Positions 24,447 to 34,386 are shown, numbered from the stretch's first letter. The stretch: DNA of 64,000 bases from Halobaculum sp. CBA1158 (GCF_021431925.1 NZ_CP090371.1:930001-994000), one strand, 5' to 3'. Notes: generated from the sequence alone by a model not told the origin. Made by a program: numbers and translations.

Positions 24447-25901
24447 ATGGGGCTGCAACAGCAGTTGGCAGCGTTCTTCGAGTTCGAGGAACTCGGGACG
24501 GATCTCCGGACCGAGGTCGTCGCTGGCGTGACGACGTTCCTCACGATGAGCTACATCGTGATCGTCAATCCGAGCATCCTCGCGGTAGCGATCGCGAACG
24601 GACCGGGGCCCGATATCGGCCGGTCGATCCCGGAGCTCCAGCAGATGCTCGCGGTCGTGACCCTCATCTCGGCGGCCGTCGCGACGCTGGTGATGGCGCT
24701 GTACGCGAAACGGCCGTTCGGACAGGCCCCGGGCCTGGGACTGAACGCCTTCTTCGCGTTCACCGTCGTCCTCGGACTGGGCATCCCGTGGAACACGGCG
24801 CTCGCGGCGGTCGTCGTCGAGGGCGTCGTGTTCGTGCTGCTCACCGCCGCAGGTGCGCGCGAATACGTGATCAAACTGTTTCCCCAGCCGGTGAAGCTGG
24901 CCGTCGGGGGCGGCATCGGGCTGTTCCTCGCTATCATCGGGCTGGAGGCGATGCGGGTCGTGGCCTCCGACCCGGAGACGTACCTCCAGTTCTCGCCGGT
25001 GTTCGCGCAAGACCCCGTGGCGATCCTCTCGGTCGTCGGGCTGTTCCTCACGTTCATGCTGTACGCGCGAGGGGTCCCGGGCAGCATCGTCATCGGCATC
25101 CTCGGAACGAGCCTGCTCGGCTGGGCGGCGGCCGCCGCCGGCTACACCGCGTACACGGTTCCCGACGACGCCGGCTACGTGATCGCGGACGCCTCGCTGT
25201 CGCCGGCGCTCGACACGCTGACGTACTCGGCGGCGGGCTACGACATCACGCCGCTGGTGGGTGCGTTCATCGGCGGCCTGGCCAACGTCGACGCGTTCGC
25301 GTTCGCGCTGATCGTGTTCACGTTCTTCTTCGTCGACTTCTTCGACACCGCCGGCACGCTCGTCGGCGTCTCGCAGGTCGCCGGCTTCCTCGACGAGGAC
25401 GGCAACCTCCCCGACATCGACCGGCCGCTGATGGCCGACGCGATCGGTACCACGGTCGGCGGGATCCTCGGCACCTCGACGGTGACGACGTACATCGAGT
25501 CCGCCGCGGGCGTCGAGGAGGGCGGCCGTTCCGGGATGACCGCCCTCGTCATCGCGGTGCTGTTCCTGCTCTCGCTGGCGGTCGTCCCCCTGGCGGCGGC
25601 GGTGCCGATCTGGGCGAGCCACATCGCGCTGGTCGCCGTCGCCGTGTTGATGCTGCGGAACCTCGTCGATATCGACTGGGCGGACTACACCAACGCGGTT
25701 CCCGCCGGACTGACGATCCTCGTGATGCCGTTCACCTACTCCATCGCCTACGGCATCGCCGCGGGCATCGTCTCGTACCCGCTCGTGAAGGCCGCCGCCG
25801 GCGACACCGACGACATCCGGGCGGGTCATTGGGTGCTCGCGGGCGCGTTCGTGCTGTACTTCTTCGTCCGCACCGGGGGCGTCCTCGGCGGCGCGCTCTG
25901 A
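24447..25901 (+). CDS. NCS2 family nucleobase permease
   Basis: 484 residues, about 13 hydrophobic helices. The AzgA-like NCS2 start FEELGTDLRTEVVAGVTTFLTMSYIVIVNP (about 14-43) and motifs GQAPGLGLNAFFAF (about 92-105), FFFVDFFDTAGTLVGVS (about 293-309) and GTSTVTTYIESAAGVEEGGR identify the branch that imports adenine, guanine, hypoxanthine or related bases with protons. Exact substrate unknown. It lies downstream of gfcR with its own TATA-like region, and the gap has TGCATATCTAT, loosely like the inverted gfcR repeat. A purine salvage role next to pyrE is plausible. Confidence 0.88.
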   Translation: MGLQQQLAAFFEFEELGTDLRTEVVAGVTTFLTMSYIVIVNPSILAVAIANGPGPDIGRSIPELQQMLAVVTLISAAVATLVMALYAKRPFGQAPGLGLNAFFAFTVVLGLGIPWNTALAAVVVEGVVFVLLTAAGAREYVIKLFPQPVKLAVGGGIGLFLAIIGLEAMRVVASDPETYLQFSPVFAQDPVAILSVVGLFLTFMLYARGVPGSIVIGILGTSLLGWAAAAAGYTAYTVPDDAGYVIADASLSPALDTLTYSAAGYDITPLVGAFIGGLANVDAFAFALIVFTFFFVDFFDTAGTLVGVSQVAGFLDEDGNLPDIDRPLMADAIGTTVGGILGTSTVTTYIESAAGVEEGGRSGMTALVIAVLFLLSLAVVPLAAAVPIWASHIALVAVAVLMLRNLVDIDWADYTNAVPAGLTILVMPFTYSIAYGIAAGIVSYPLVKAAAGDTDDIRAGHWVLAGAFVLYFFVRTGGVLGGAL

Positions 25902-26005
25902 GGCGCGACGCTTCCCCGCACCCGGGGGTCGATCGCACCCGTCGAGCGTCCGACACGCGACGACGGAGCACAAGAGTTTCCACCCCGCACCGCTCCGTAC
26001 GGTGT

Positions 26006-27436
26006 ATGGCGACTTCTCTCCCCGTCTCCCGGCGGACGGCCGCGCGGGCGCTGGTCGCGCTCGTCGTGTTGGGGCTGTTCGCCCCCGCGGCCGTCCAGGC
26101 CCTCGTCCCGAGCGATACGGGCACGCCCGGGACCGTCGGACTCGAGGCGGGCACCGTCGAGGAGGAGGCGAACGGCTCCACCGTCGTCGCGATCCAGGGG
26201 TTCCACTTCCAGGGCCAGGGGAACCAGAAGAAGCCCGCCCGCCTCGTCCAGGTGCGACCGGACGGTTCGACCGACTGGGTGTACGACGGCTCGAACCAGG
26301 ACGCGTTCTGGTTCTACGACGTGGACCCGCTCGAGAACGGAAACCTGCTCGTCGTCGGCACCAACCCCGACGGCACCACGGTCGCCGAACTCGACCGCGA
26401 GACCCGAGAGCCGGTCTGGACCGAGCGGTTCGACTTCACCGACACGCACGACGTGGCGATGCTCCCGAACGGCGACCTGCTGATCGCCAACATGCGCAAC
26501 TGGAACGAGTCTGCCCAGCGCTCGGACGACCGCATCCTCGTGTACAATCGCTCGACCGACCAGATCGACTGGGAGTGGAAGTTCCGGAACCACTACCCGA
26601 ACTCGACGGACGGCGGCTTCAGCGAGGACTGGACCCACGTGAACGACGTGGACCGTATCGCGGAGGACCAGTACCTCGTCTCCCCGCGTAACTTCGACCA
26701 GGCGATCGTCGTGAACCGATCGACTAACGAGATCGACTACCGCCTCGGTGAGGACGGCGACCACGACACCCTACACGAGCAGCACAACCCCGACTGGCTC
26801 GTGAGCGAGGACGGCAACCCGACGATGCTCGTGGCCGACTCCGAGAACGACCGCGTCGTCGAGTACGAGCGCCGCGACGGCGAGTGGGTCGAGGTCTGGG
26901 AGGTCGGCACCGGACAGCTCGACTGGCCGCGCGACGCCGACCGCCTCCCCAACGGCAACACGCTCATCACCGACTCGCTCAACCACCGCGTGATCGAGGT
27001 GACGCCGCGCGGCGAGATCGTCTGGGAGTACTACGCCACCTGGGGGCCGTACGACGCCGAACGCATCGGCACCGGCGCGGAGTCGAACGGGCCGACGATG
27101 GCCGACCAGGGCGTGAGCGGTAGCTACCAGATCTACGGGTCCGCGGGCCTCATCGAAGGGACCGGCGACACGCTGACGTTCGCCGCGGCCGTCCAGAACA
27201 CCTTCGCCGGGACCGTACTGGCCGATCCCGCCCAGGGCTTCGCGACCACGTGGTCGGGCGTCGTCCCGTGGATCCGCCCGGTGTGGATGGGTTCGTGGGC
27301 CTTCGCCGGCGCGGTCGGCGGACTGCTCGTGCTCGTCGGCTGGGGGGTCGCCGAGGCGGTCGCCGCGCGCGACCGGATCAGACGCGGCGTCCGTCGGGCG
27401 GTCCGCGAGGTCCGGACACGCCGAGGCGAGAGCTGA
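26006..27436 (+). CDS. Arylsulfotransferase (ASST)-like membrane-anchored beta-propeller
   Basis: 476 residues. A signal-anchor helix (about 15-35, LVALVVLGLFAPAAVQALV) precedes a repeated beta-propeller with NGNLLVVGTNPDG, HDVAMLPNGDLLIANMRNWN, HVNDVDRIAEDQYLVSPRNFD and RLPNGNTLITDSLNHRVIEV blocks. These are typical of the archaeal ASST/PQQ-like group. A C-terminal helix (about 430-452) gives a second membrane span. The bacterial enzyme moves sulfate between phenols using a His nucleophile; that activity is not established for haloarchaeal members. The ATG at 26006 is chosen for the clear signal. It ends 178 bases before the ATP synthase operon. Confidence 0.75.
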   Translation: MATSLPVSRRTAARALVALVVLGLFAPAAVQALVPSDTGTPGTVGLEAGTVEEEANGSTVVAIQGFHFQGQGNQKKPARLVQVRPDGSTDWVYDGSNQDAFWFYDVDPLENGNLLVVGTNPDGTTVAELDRETREPVWTERFDFTDTHDVAMLPNGDLLIANMRNWNESAQRSDDRILVYNRSTDQIDWEWKFRNHYPNSTDGGFSEDWTHVNDVDRIAEDQYLVSPRNFDQAIVVNRSTNEIDYRLGEDGDHDTLHEQHNPDWLVSEDGNPTMLVADSENDRVVEYERRDGEWVEVWEVGTGQLDWPRDADRLPNGNTLITDSLNHRVIEVTPRGEIVWEYYATWGPYDAERIGTGAESNGPTMADQGVSGSYQIYGSAGLIEGTGDTLTFAAAVQNTFAGTVLADPAQGFATTWSGVVPWIRPVWMGSWAFAGAVGGLLVLVGWGVAEAVAARDRIRRGVRRAVREVRTRRGES

Positions 27437-27576
27437 TCGCGCCGGTCCCGCGGGCGGTCCTGTCGACCGGTCGCGCTCGGCGGTCGCGTCGTTCCATCCC
27501 CCGATATCTCCGCTCTGTCCAGTCGTTCCACGACGAACTCCCCGCGCCTCGATCCACGACACATTCCGCAAACACC

Positions 27577-27582
27577 TTATAG
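27577..27582 (+). promoter_or_regulatory. TATA box of the ATP synthase operon
   Basis: CCTTATAGCG contains TTATAG 33 bases before the ahaH ATG, giving a predicted transcript start about ten bases before the coding region. This is the only TATA-like site seen upstream of the ahaH-atpI pair. Confidence 0.6.
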
Positions 27583-27614
27583 CGACGTGGGTTACTCCGT
27601 GACGACGAGTACCC

Positions 27615-27947
27615 ATGCCGAGACCCGAAGTTCTCGAACGCGTGAAGGAGGCCGAAGCCGATGCCGAAGAGATCGTCGCCGAGGCGGAGGCCGACCGCGA
27701 GGCGCGGATCTCGGAGGCGCGGTCGGAGGCCGACGAGATCGTCGCCGAGGCCGAAGCCGAGGCCGATCGCATCGAGGAAGAGCGCCTCGAGGAAGCGCGC
27801 GAGGAGATCGAGGAGAAGCGTGAGGAAATCATCGCGGCGGGCCGCCGCGAGCGGACAGAACTCGTCGACGAGGCGAGCGACCGGGTAGAGGAGGTCGTCG
27901 AGTTCGCGGTCGAACGGTTCGAGGAGGCGGTACATGCTCAGGCCTGA
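27615..27947 (+). CDS. ahaH: A-type ATP synthase subunit H
   Basis: 110 residues, almost entirely one Glu/Arg/Ala-rich helix (EAEADAEEIVAEAEADREARI onward), the coiled-coil peripheral stalk subunit that pairs with subunit E. This is the first gene of the operon. Its end overlaps the atpI start by 14 bases, so the two are translationally coupled. Identification rests on composition, length and position ahead of atpI. Confidence 0.85.
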   Translation: MPRPEVLERVKEAEADAEEIVAEAEADREARISEARSEADEIVAEAEAEADRIEEERLEEAREEIEEKREEIIAAGRRERTELVDEASDRVEEVVEFAVERFEEAVHAQA

Positions 27948-30201
27948 GCGGATGAGCAAGGTGTCGGTCACCGGGGCCGACGCCTACTTGGACGAGGTCG
28001 TCGAGACCGTCCACGAGATGAACCTCCTGCACGTCACCGACTACGGTGGCGGCTGGGAGGGGTTCGAGCAGGGCAGTCCCCGGTCGGGCGCGGAGGGCGC
28101 GGCCGAGAAACTGGTCACCGTCCGGTCGCTCAAGTCGATCCTCGGCGTCGAGGACGACGACGCGGGGCCGGCCCGCGTGCTCGACGACGACGAACTGGCG
28201 GCGGAACTGGAGGAGCTTCGCGAGGACGTCAACGCGCTGGACGACCGGCGCGACGACCTCCGGTCGCGGCTCCGCTCGATCGAAGAGCGTATCGAGGCCG
28301 TCGAGCCGTTCGCCGATCTCGGGATCGACCTCGACCTGCTGCAGGGGTACGACTCCGTGCAGGTCGCCGTCGGTCGAGGCGACCGCGAGGCCGTCGAGCG
28401 CGCCGTCCTCGACGCCGGCGGGCTGGCCGAGTACGAGGTGTTCGGCGACGACGTGCTGGCCGTGTTCGCGCGTCCCGAGGGCGACGACGCCGACGCGCTC
28501 GAGGACGCGCTGGTGAGCGCCGAGTTCGCCGGCCTCGACGTCCCCGACGTCGAGGGCGACAACGTCTCGCCGGAGGTGTACGTCAGCGAACTCGAGAAGG
28601 ACCGCGAGGAGATCGAACGCGAACTCGACGAGGTCGAGACCGAGATCGAGGCCCATCGCGAGGACGCCGCGGGATTCCTCCTGGCGGCCGAGGAGACGCT
28701 GACGGTGGACGTGCAGAAGGCGCAGGCTCCCCTCTCGTTTGCGACGACGCGCAACGCGTTCGTCGCCGAGGGGTGGATCCCGACCGAGCGATACACCGAG
28801 TTCAACTCGGCCGTGCAGGACGCCGTCGGCAGCCACGTGGAGGTCGAAGAGCTCGAACGGGCCGCTTTCGGTGCCGACGGTGACGTACAGGTCCGCGAGG
28901 ACGTCCCGCCGTCCGTCGAGGACACGGGCCCCGAGAACGGGGACGACGCCGACGCCGCAGGCGACGACGATGGCGCGACCGAGCGCCAGCGGGCCGTCGC
29001 CGACGGCTCCGGCGGCTCGGTCGTCATGCGAAACGACGACCCGCCCGTGGTGCAGGACAACCCCGGCATCGTCTCGCCGTTCGAGGTGCTCGTTCGGGCG
29101 GTCGGTCGCCCGAACTACCGCGAGTTCGACCCGTCGGTGATCCTGTTTCTCACCTTCCCGGCGTTCTTCGGGTTCATGATCGGTGACCTCGGGTACGGGA
29201 TCCTCTACACGGCAATCGGCTACTTCCTGTACTCGAACTTCGACTCGAAGGCGTTCAAATCGATGGGCGGCGTCACCATCGCGGCCGGTATCTTCACCGC
29301 GATCTTCGGCGTCTTCTACGGCGAGTTCTTCGGCTTGCACGTCATCTCGACGTACTTCTGGGAGGGCGCGATCGGCCTCTCCAGCGCCCCGATTCACAAG
29401 GGGCTGCAGCCCGCCGACATCTACTGGGCGCAGGCGTGGCTGGTGATATCGACCATCGTCGCGCTGATCCACCTGAACGTCGGCTACGTCTTCGGGTTCC
29501 TCGAGGAACTGGAGTTCCACGGGGCGAAGGCGGCGATCACCGAGAAGGGCTCGTGGATCCTGGGCATGAACGGCCTCTGGCTGTTCGTGTTCAGCCGGCT
29601 GTACGCCGGCAAGAAGCCCGCGTTCATCTTCACCGTCTTCGACGGGTCCGGTGCGGCGCCTGAGGCGTCCGGCGAGTTCGCCTCTACGGCGTTCGCGCTC
29701 GGATTCAACGGCTTCTCGCCCGCCCTCGGCGTCCTCGGGCTCGGACTGTTCCTCCTGGGCGCAGTCCTGCTGGTCGTCGGCGCGCCCGCGGAGATCCTCG
29801 AGATCTTCGACGTGCTCGTGAACGTGCTGAGCTACACGCGTATCGCCGCGGTGCTGCTGGCGAAGGCGGGGATGGCGTTCGTCGTCAACCTCCTGTTCTT
29901 CGGTGCCTACGAGACCCCCGACGGGGAGTTCCACTTCCTGTTGGAGTACGGCCCGAGCCAAGCGCCCGAGGCGGCGACGATCATGTTCCCGGGGCTGGTC
30001 CACGGGAGCATCGCGGCGGTCGTCGGCGGACTGCTCATCTTGGTCGTGGGGCACCTGCTCGTGCTCGCGCTGGGCGTGACCTCCGCGGGTCTCCAGGCCG
30101 TGCGCCTCGAGTACTACGAGTTCTTCTCGAAGTTCTTCGACGGCGGCGGCACGGAGTACGAGCCGTTCGGTCACGAACGGCGCTTCACCGCTGAGGAGTG
30201 A
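27934..30201 (+). CDS. atpI: A-type ATP synthase subunit I (membrane a subunit)
   Basis: 755 residues. The N-terminal half (about 1-370) is cytoplasmic stalk-binding with coiled coils. The C-terminal half has about eight helices, including PAFFGFMIGDLGYGI and LSYTRIAAVLLAKAGMAF, where Arg636 is the conserved arginine of the proton path. Residues about 310-370 are an acidic Gly/Asp/Ala-rich insert (for example ENGDDADAAGDDDGA) that looks like a haloarchaeal loop. It forms the half-channels beside the c-ring. The start MLRPERMSKVSV may actually be the second Met (27952). A 195-base gap with its own promoter separates it from atpK. Confidence 0.93.
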   Translation: MLRPERMSKVSVTGADAYLDEVVETVHEMNLLHVTDYGGGWEGFEQGSPRSGAEGAAEKLVTVRSLKSILGVEDDDAGPARVLDDDELAAELEELREDVNALDDRRDDLRSRLRSIEERIEAVEPFADLGIDLDLLQGYDSVQVAVGRGDREAVERAVLDAGGLAEYEVFGDDVLAVFARPEGDDADALEDALVSAEFAGLDVPDVEGDNVSPEVYVSELEKDREEIERELDEVETEIEAHREDAAGFLLAAEETLTVDVQKAQAPLSFATTRNAFVAEGWIPTERYTEFNSAVQDAVGSHVEVEELERAAFGADGDVQVREDVPPSVEDTGPENGDDADAAGDDDGATERQRAVADGSGGSVVMRNDDPPVVQDNPGIVSPFEVLVRAVGRPNYREFDPSVILFLTFPAFFGFMIGDLGYGILYTAIGYFLYSNFDSKAFKSMGGVTIAAGIFTAIFGVFYGEFFGLHVISTYFWEGAIGLSSAPIHKGLQPADIYWAQAWLVISTIVALIHLNVGYVFGFLEELEFHGAKAAITEKGSWILGMNGLWLFVFSRLYAGKKPAFIFTVFDGSGAAPEASGEFASTAFALGFNGFSPALGVLGLGLFLLGAVLLVVGAPAEILEIFDVLVNVLSYTRIAAVLLAKAGMAFVVNLLFFGAYETPDGEFHFLLEYGPSQAPEAATIMFPGLVHGSIAAVVGGLLILVVGHLLVLALGVTSAGLQAVRLEYYEFFSKFFDGGGTEYEPFGHERRFTAEE

Positions 30202-30334
30202 CCCCGCGTTCCCGGGACGGATCCGGGAACGGGGATTCCCTACCGAAGACCGGAACTCGCGTGCGGACGATTCACACGAACAGCGGCGCGTCGCACGCCG
30301 GAACGTCGGACTCTCGTCGTTCGTTTTGGGAACC

Positions 30335-30387
30335 TTTATGCACTCCTCAGGCGCAAACACGCTTGTCCGGAGTTAGGCATCCGCCTA
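30335..30387 (+). promoter_or_regulatory. Internal promoter and leader hairpin before atpK
   Basis: TTTATG (30335-30340, in AACCTTTATG) lies about 57-62 bases before the atpK ATG and is followed by a short leader holding a TAGGC/GCCTA hairpin (30374-30387) ten bases before the start codon. An extra promoter here would raise the ring subunit, which is needed in many copies per complex. Confidence 0.55.
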
Positions 30388-30396
30388 CCGAATACC

Positions 30397-30648
30397 ATGC
30401 TCGAAACCACACCTGAACTCGCTAACGTTGTACTGCAGGAGAGTAGCCCGGCCATCCCCTCGGCGTCCGCCGCGGCGCTGGCTGTCGGTCTGGCCGCGTT
30501 CGGCGCGGGCTATGCCGAGCGAGGCATCGGCTCGGCCGCCGTCGGTGCCGTCGCCGAGGACGAGGACCTGTTCGTCACGGGTCTGATCTTCACGGTCCTG
30601 CCCGAGACCCTCGTCATTCTCGCACTAGTCACCATCTTCCTGGTCTAA
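30397..30648 (+). CDS. atpK: A-type ATP synthase subunit K (c-ring proteolipid)
   Basis: 83 residues: one hairpin of two helices (about 22-42 and 58-82) with the ion-binding Glu70 in FTVLPETLVIL. It is the single-hairpin form, so each subunit carries one carboxylate, as in proton-driven synthases. The N-terminal MLETTPELANVVLQESSPAI may be a processed leader. It forms the rotor ring turned by proton flow past subunit I. Preceded by its own promoter and leader hairpin; followed 20 bases later by atpE. Confidence 0.93.
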   Translation: MLETTPELANVVLQESSPAIPSASAAALAVGLAAFGAGYAERGIGSAAVGAVAEDEDLFVTGLIFTVLPETLVILALVTIFLV

Positions 30649-30668
30649 ACCGCCTCCTCCCTTTCACC

Positions 30669-31253
30669 ATGAGTCTGGAGACAGTCGTCGAAGACATCCG
30701 TGCCGAGGCGGACGCGCGTGCGGAGGAGATCCGCGAAGAGGGCGAGGAGCACGCAGCGGAGATCGTCTCGGAGGCCGAGGAGGAGGCCGAACGTATCGTC
30801 CAGGAACGAGAACAGCAGGTCGAACGGCAGATCGAACAGGAGCGCGAGCAGACGCTGTCGGCGGCGAAGCTCGAGGCGAAACAGCAGCGACTGGAGGCCC
30901 GACGAGACGTCCTGGCGGACGTTCGCGAGGACACCGAGGCCGCCATCGCCGACCTCGCAGGCGACGAGCGCGAGGAGCTGACCCGGTCGCTGCTGGACGC
31001 GGCAGCGCCCGAGTTCGACGACGACGAGTCGGTTTCCGTTCGCGGTCGCGCCGACGACGAGGAGCTGTTGACCGAAATCCTCGCGGACTACGACGGCTGG
31101 TCGTACGCCGGCGAGCGCGAGTGTCTCGGCGGCGTCGTCGTCGAGAGCGAGGAGTCGCGCGTCCGTGTGAACAACACGTTCGACTCGGTGCTCGAGGTGG
31201 TCTGGGAGGACAACCTCAAGGAGCTGAGCGACCGACTGTTCGACGATGAGTAA
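30669..31253 (+). CDS. atpE: A-type ATP synthase subunit E
   Basis: 194 residues. A long charged helix (about 1-110, EEAERIVQEREQQVERQIEQ) forms the peripheral stalk coiled coil with subunit H. A C-terminal globular domain (about 115-194, CLGGVVVESEESRVRVNNTFD) contacts the catalytic head. It overlaps atpC by eight bases. Length and layout are normal for the family. Confidence 0.92.
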   Translation: MSLETVVEDIRAEADARAEEIREEGEEHAAEIVSEAEEEAERIVQEREQQVERQIEQEREQTLSAAKLEAKQQRLEARRDVLADVREDTEAAIADLAGDEREELTRSLLDAAAPEFDDDESVSVRGRADDEELLTEILADYDGWSYAGERECLGGVVVESEESRVRVNNTFDSVLEVVWEDNLKELSDRLFDDE

Positions 31254-32298
31254 AAGCGCCGGCACGTCCAACCCCGAGTACGTCACCGCCCGCGTTCGAT
31301 CGCGGCGCGCAGGGCTGTTCGAGGAGGACGACTACCGGAAGCTGGTCAGGATGAGCCCGGCGGAGATCGCCCGGTTCATGGAGGAGTCGTCGGCCTACGA
31401 GGAGGAGATCAACGCGCTCGGGTCGCGGTTCTCGGGCGTCGACCTCATCGAGTACTCGCTGAACGCGAGCCTCGCGGAGGACTTCGAGGACATCCTCAGC
31501 TGGTGTGAGGGCAAGCTGTACGGCCACGTCGCCCGCTACCTTCGCAAGTTCGACGTGTGGAACGTCAAGACGGTGCTTCGCGGCGTGTACGCCGACACCG
31601 AGCGCGAGGCGGTCGCGGACGACCTCATTCGCGCCGGCGAGTTCGACGAGCGACTGCTCGAGCGGCTGCTCGATGCGGGCTCCATCGAAGAGGTCGTCGA
31701 GGTGCTCGAGCGGACGGTGTTCGGCGACCCGCTCGCCGACGCCCTCGACGACTACGAGTCGTCGGGCGTGCTCGTGCCGCTGGAGAACGCGGTCGACCGC
31801 GCGTACTACGACCTGTTGCGGACCGATGATCTCACCGGCGAGGCGCTCTCGGAGTACCGGGAGTTCCTCGAGGCGGAGATCGACTTCCGTAACGCGATCA
31901 ACACCCTGCGGCTCGCCCGGTCGGGCACGGACATCAACCCCTCGGAGTACTTCATCGAGGGGGGCGTGTTGTTCTCCGCCGCCGAGCTGTCACAGCTCGC
32001 GTCGAACACCGACGAGCTGGTCGAGCGGATCCGCGAGTCGCGCTACGGCGAGCGCCTCTCGGACGCAGTAGCGGAGTTGGAGGACGCAGAGAGCCTCATC
32101 GGATTCGAACACGCCCTCGAAGCGGCCCTACTGGAGTACGCGGACTCGCTGGGGCTGGTCCACCCGCTGTCGGTGACGCCGGTGGTGTCGTACGTGCTCG
32201 CTAAGGAGCGCGAGGTCGACAACATCCGCGCCATCGCCCGCGGCAAGGAGGCGGGGCTCGGCCCCGAAGAGATCGAACAGGAGTTGGTGATCATATGA
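31246..32298 (+). CDS. atpC: A-type ATP synthase subunit C
   Basis: 350 residues, all-helical, with the subunit C/d pattern (NPEYVTARVRSRRAGLFEEDDYRKLV at the start, YGHVARYLRKFDVWNVKTVLRG in the middle and AREKGNIRAI-like EREVDNIRAIARGKEAGL at the end). It is the funnel that couples the c-ring to the central shaft (D and F). Overlaps atpE by eight bases at its start and atpF by four (ATGA) at its end, so translation is coupled. Confidence 0.93.
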   Translation: MSKSAGTSNPEYVTARVRSRRAGLFEEDDYRKLVRMSPAEIARFMEESSAYEEEINALGSRFSGVDLIEYSLNASLAEDFEDILSWCEGKLYGHVARYLRKFDVWNVKTVLRGVYADTEREAVADDLIRAGEFDERLLERLLDAGSIEEVVEVLERTVFGDPLADALDDYESSGVLVPLENAVDRAYYDLLRTDDLTGEALSEYREFLEAEIDFRNAINTLRLARSGTDINPSEYFIEGGVLFSAAELSQLASNTDELVERIRESRYGERLSDAVAELEDAESLIGFEHALEAALLEYADSLGLVHPLSVTPVVSYVLAKEREVDNIRAIARGKEAGLGPEEIEQELVII

Positions 32299-32618
32299 GT
32301 CAGGAGATCGCCGTCGTCGGCAGCCCCGAGTTCACGACCGGATTCAGGCTGGCCGGCGTCAGGAAGTGCGAGAACGTCCCCGACGACGAGAAGGACGACC
32401 GCCTCGACGAGGCCGTCGAGGGGGCGCTCTCGGACGACGACGTGGGTATCATCGTGATGCTCGACGACGACCTCGATCACCTCTCGCGGACGGTCCGCCG
32501 GGACGTGGAGGGGAGCGTCGAGCCCGTACTGGTCACGCTCGGCGGCGGTGCCGGGAGCGGCCTGCGCGAACAGATCAAGCGAGCCATCGGGATCGACCTG
32601 ATGGACGAGGAGGAGTGA
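32295..32618 (+). CDS. atpF: A-type ATP synthase subunit F
   Basis: 107 residues. A Rossmann-like small subunit: [21 protein letters not shown] at the start and [17 protein letters not shown] in the middle are family hallmarks; the C-terminal helix ([18 protein letters not shown]) binds the shaft. With subunit D it forms the rotating central stalk. Four-base overlap with atpC, four-base gap to atpA. Confidence 0.93.
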   Translation: MSQEIAVVGSPEFTTGFRLAGVRKCENVPDDEKDDRLDEAVEGALSDDDVGIIVMLDDDLDHLSRTVRRDVEGSVEPVLVTLGGGAGSGLREQIKRAIGIDLMDEEE

Positions 32619-32622
32619 ACAC

Positions 32623-34386
32623 ATGAGTCAGGCAAGCGAAACCGAGACGACCGACGGAACCGGACGCATCAACAGCGTGAGCGGCCCGGTCGTGAAGGCC
32701 GTCGACCTCGACGCCCGGATGAACGACGTCGTCTACGTGGGCGACGAAGGGCTGATGGGCGAGGTCATCGAGATCGAAGGCGACATCACGACCATTCAGG
32801 TGTACGAGGAGACCTCCGGGGTCGCCCCCGGTGAGCCCGTCGAAAACACGGGCGAACCGCTCTCCGTGGACCTGGGACCGGGAATGCTGGACGCCATCTA
32901 CGACGGCGTCCAGCGCCCGCTCGACGTGCTCGAAGACAAGATGGACAGCGCGTTCCTCGACCGCGGGGTCGACGCGCCCGGCATCGACCTGGAGAAGGAG
33001 TGGGAGTTCACTCCCGAGGTCGAGGCCGGCGATAGTGTCGAGGCAGGCGACATCGTCGGCATCGTTCCCGAGACGGTCACCATCGACCACAAGGTCATGG
33101 TGCCGCCGGACTACGAGGGCGGCGTCGTCGAGAGCGCCGAGGAAGGGGAGTTCACGGTCGACGACCCCGTCGTCACGCTGGAGAACGGCGAGGAGATCTC
33201 GATGCGCCAGGAGTGGCCGGTTCGCGAGAAGCGGCCGACCGTCGAGAAGCGAACGCCCCGCGAGCCGCTCGTCTCGGGCCAGCGCATCCTCGACGGCCTG
33301 TTCCCCATCGCGAAGGGCGGGACGGCCGCCATCCCGGGCCCGTTCGGCTCCGGGAAGACCGTCACCCAGCACAGCCTCGCGAAGTTCGCGGACGCGGACA
33401 TCGTCATCTACGTCGGCTGCGGCGAGCGCGGCAACGAGATGACCGAGGTGATCGAGGACTTCCCCGAACTGGAGGACCCGAAGAACGGCAACTCCCTGAT
33501 GGCCCGCACCTCGCTCATCGCGAACACCTCGAACATGCCCGTCGCGGCCCGCGAGTCGTGCGTGTACACCGGCATCACCATCGCCGAGTACTACCGCGAC
33601 ATGGGATACGACGTGGCGCTCATGGCCGACTCCACCTCGCGGTGGGCGGAGGCCATGCGCGAGATCTCCTCCCGGCTGGAGGAGATGCCCGGCGAGGAGG
33701 GGTACCCCGCGTACCTCGCCGCCCGCCTGGCGGAGTTCTACGAGCGGGCCGGCTACTTCGAGAACCTCAACGGTAGCGAGGGCTCGGTGTCGGCGATCGG
33801 CGCGGTCTCGCCGCCCGGCGGCGACTTCTCCGAGCCGGTCACGCAGAACACGCTGCGCATCGTGAAGACGTTCTGGGCGCTGGACGCCGACCTGGCCGAG
33901 CGCCGCCACTTCCCGGCGATCAACTGGAACGAGTCGTACTCGCTGTACCAGGAGCAGCTCGACCCCTGGTTCAAGGAGAACGTCGCCGAGGACTGGCCCG
34001 ACCGGCGACAGTGGGCCGTCGACGTGCTCGACGAGGAGGGCGAGCTTCAGGAGATCGTCCAGCTCGTCGGGAAGGACGCCCTGCCGGAGGACCAGCGGCT
34101 CACCCTCGAGGTGGCGCGCTACCTGCGTGAGGGGTACCTCCAGCAGAACGCCTTCATCGACGTGGACATGTACTGTCCGCCCGAGAAGACGTACGCGATC
34201 CTCGAGACCATCCAGACGTTCAACGACGAGGCGTTCGACGCGCTCGACGCGGGCGTCCCCATCGAGGACATCACGAGCATCGACGCCGCGCCCCAGCTCA
34301 ACCGGATCGCGACCCAGGAGGACTGGGAGGCGTTCGTCGACGAGCTTCAAGAAGACATCATCGAGCAGCTCCGCTCGCTCTACTGA
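32623..34386 (+). CDS. atpA: A-type ATP synthase catalytic subunit A
   Basis: 587 residues. The Walker A motif GPFGSGKT is at residues 239-246 and the Walker B region is in [20 protein letters not shown]. The bulge region (about 115-200), which marks the A/V type, is present. There is no intein at the P-loop, a site used by inteins in other archaea. Three copies with three B subunits form the head that makes ATP from ADP and phosphate. Two bases short of touching atpB. Confidence 0.96.
   Translation: MSQASETETTDGTGRINSVSGPVVKAVDLDARMNDVVYVGDEGLMGEVIEIEGDITTIQVYEETSGVAPGEPVENTGEPLSVDLGPGMLDAIYDGVQRPLDVLEDKMDSAFLDRGVDAPGIDLEKEWEFTPEVEAGDSVEAGDIVGIVPETVTIDHKVMVPPDYEGGVVESAEEGEFTVDDPVVTLENGEEISMRQEWPVREKRPTVEKRTPREPLVSGQRILDGLFPIAKGGTAAIPGPFGSGKTVTQHSLAKFADADIVIYVGCGERGNEMTEVIEDFPELEDPKNGNSLMARTSLIANTSNMPVAARESCVYTGITIAEYYRDMGYDVALMADSTSRWAEAMREISSRLEEMPGEEGYPAYLAARLAEFYERAGYFENLNGSEGSVSAIGAVSPPGGDFSEPVTQNTLRIVKTFWALDADLAERRHFPAINWNESYSLYQEQLDPWFKENVAEDWPDRRQWAVDVLDEEGELQEIVQLVGKDALPEDQRLTLEVARYLREGYLQQNAFIDVDMYCPPEKTYAILETIQTFNDEAFDALDAGVPIEDITSIDAAPQLNRIATQEDWEAFVDELQEDIIEQLRSLY

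Noticed and set aside
27829-30360. 843-codon open frame on the minus strand across atpI
   Set aside because: Antisense shadow of atpI, with Arg/His/Val-rich composition unlike haloarchaeal proteins.
33337-33360. Intein at the atpA P-loop
   Set aside because: The Walker A coding sequence is uninterrupted and the protein is 587 residues, the intein-free length.
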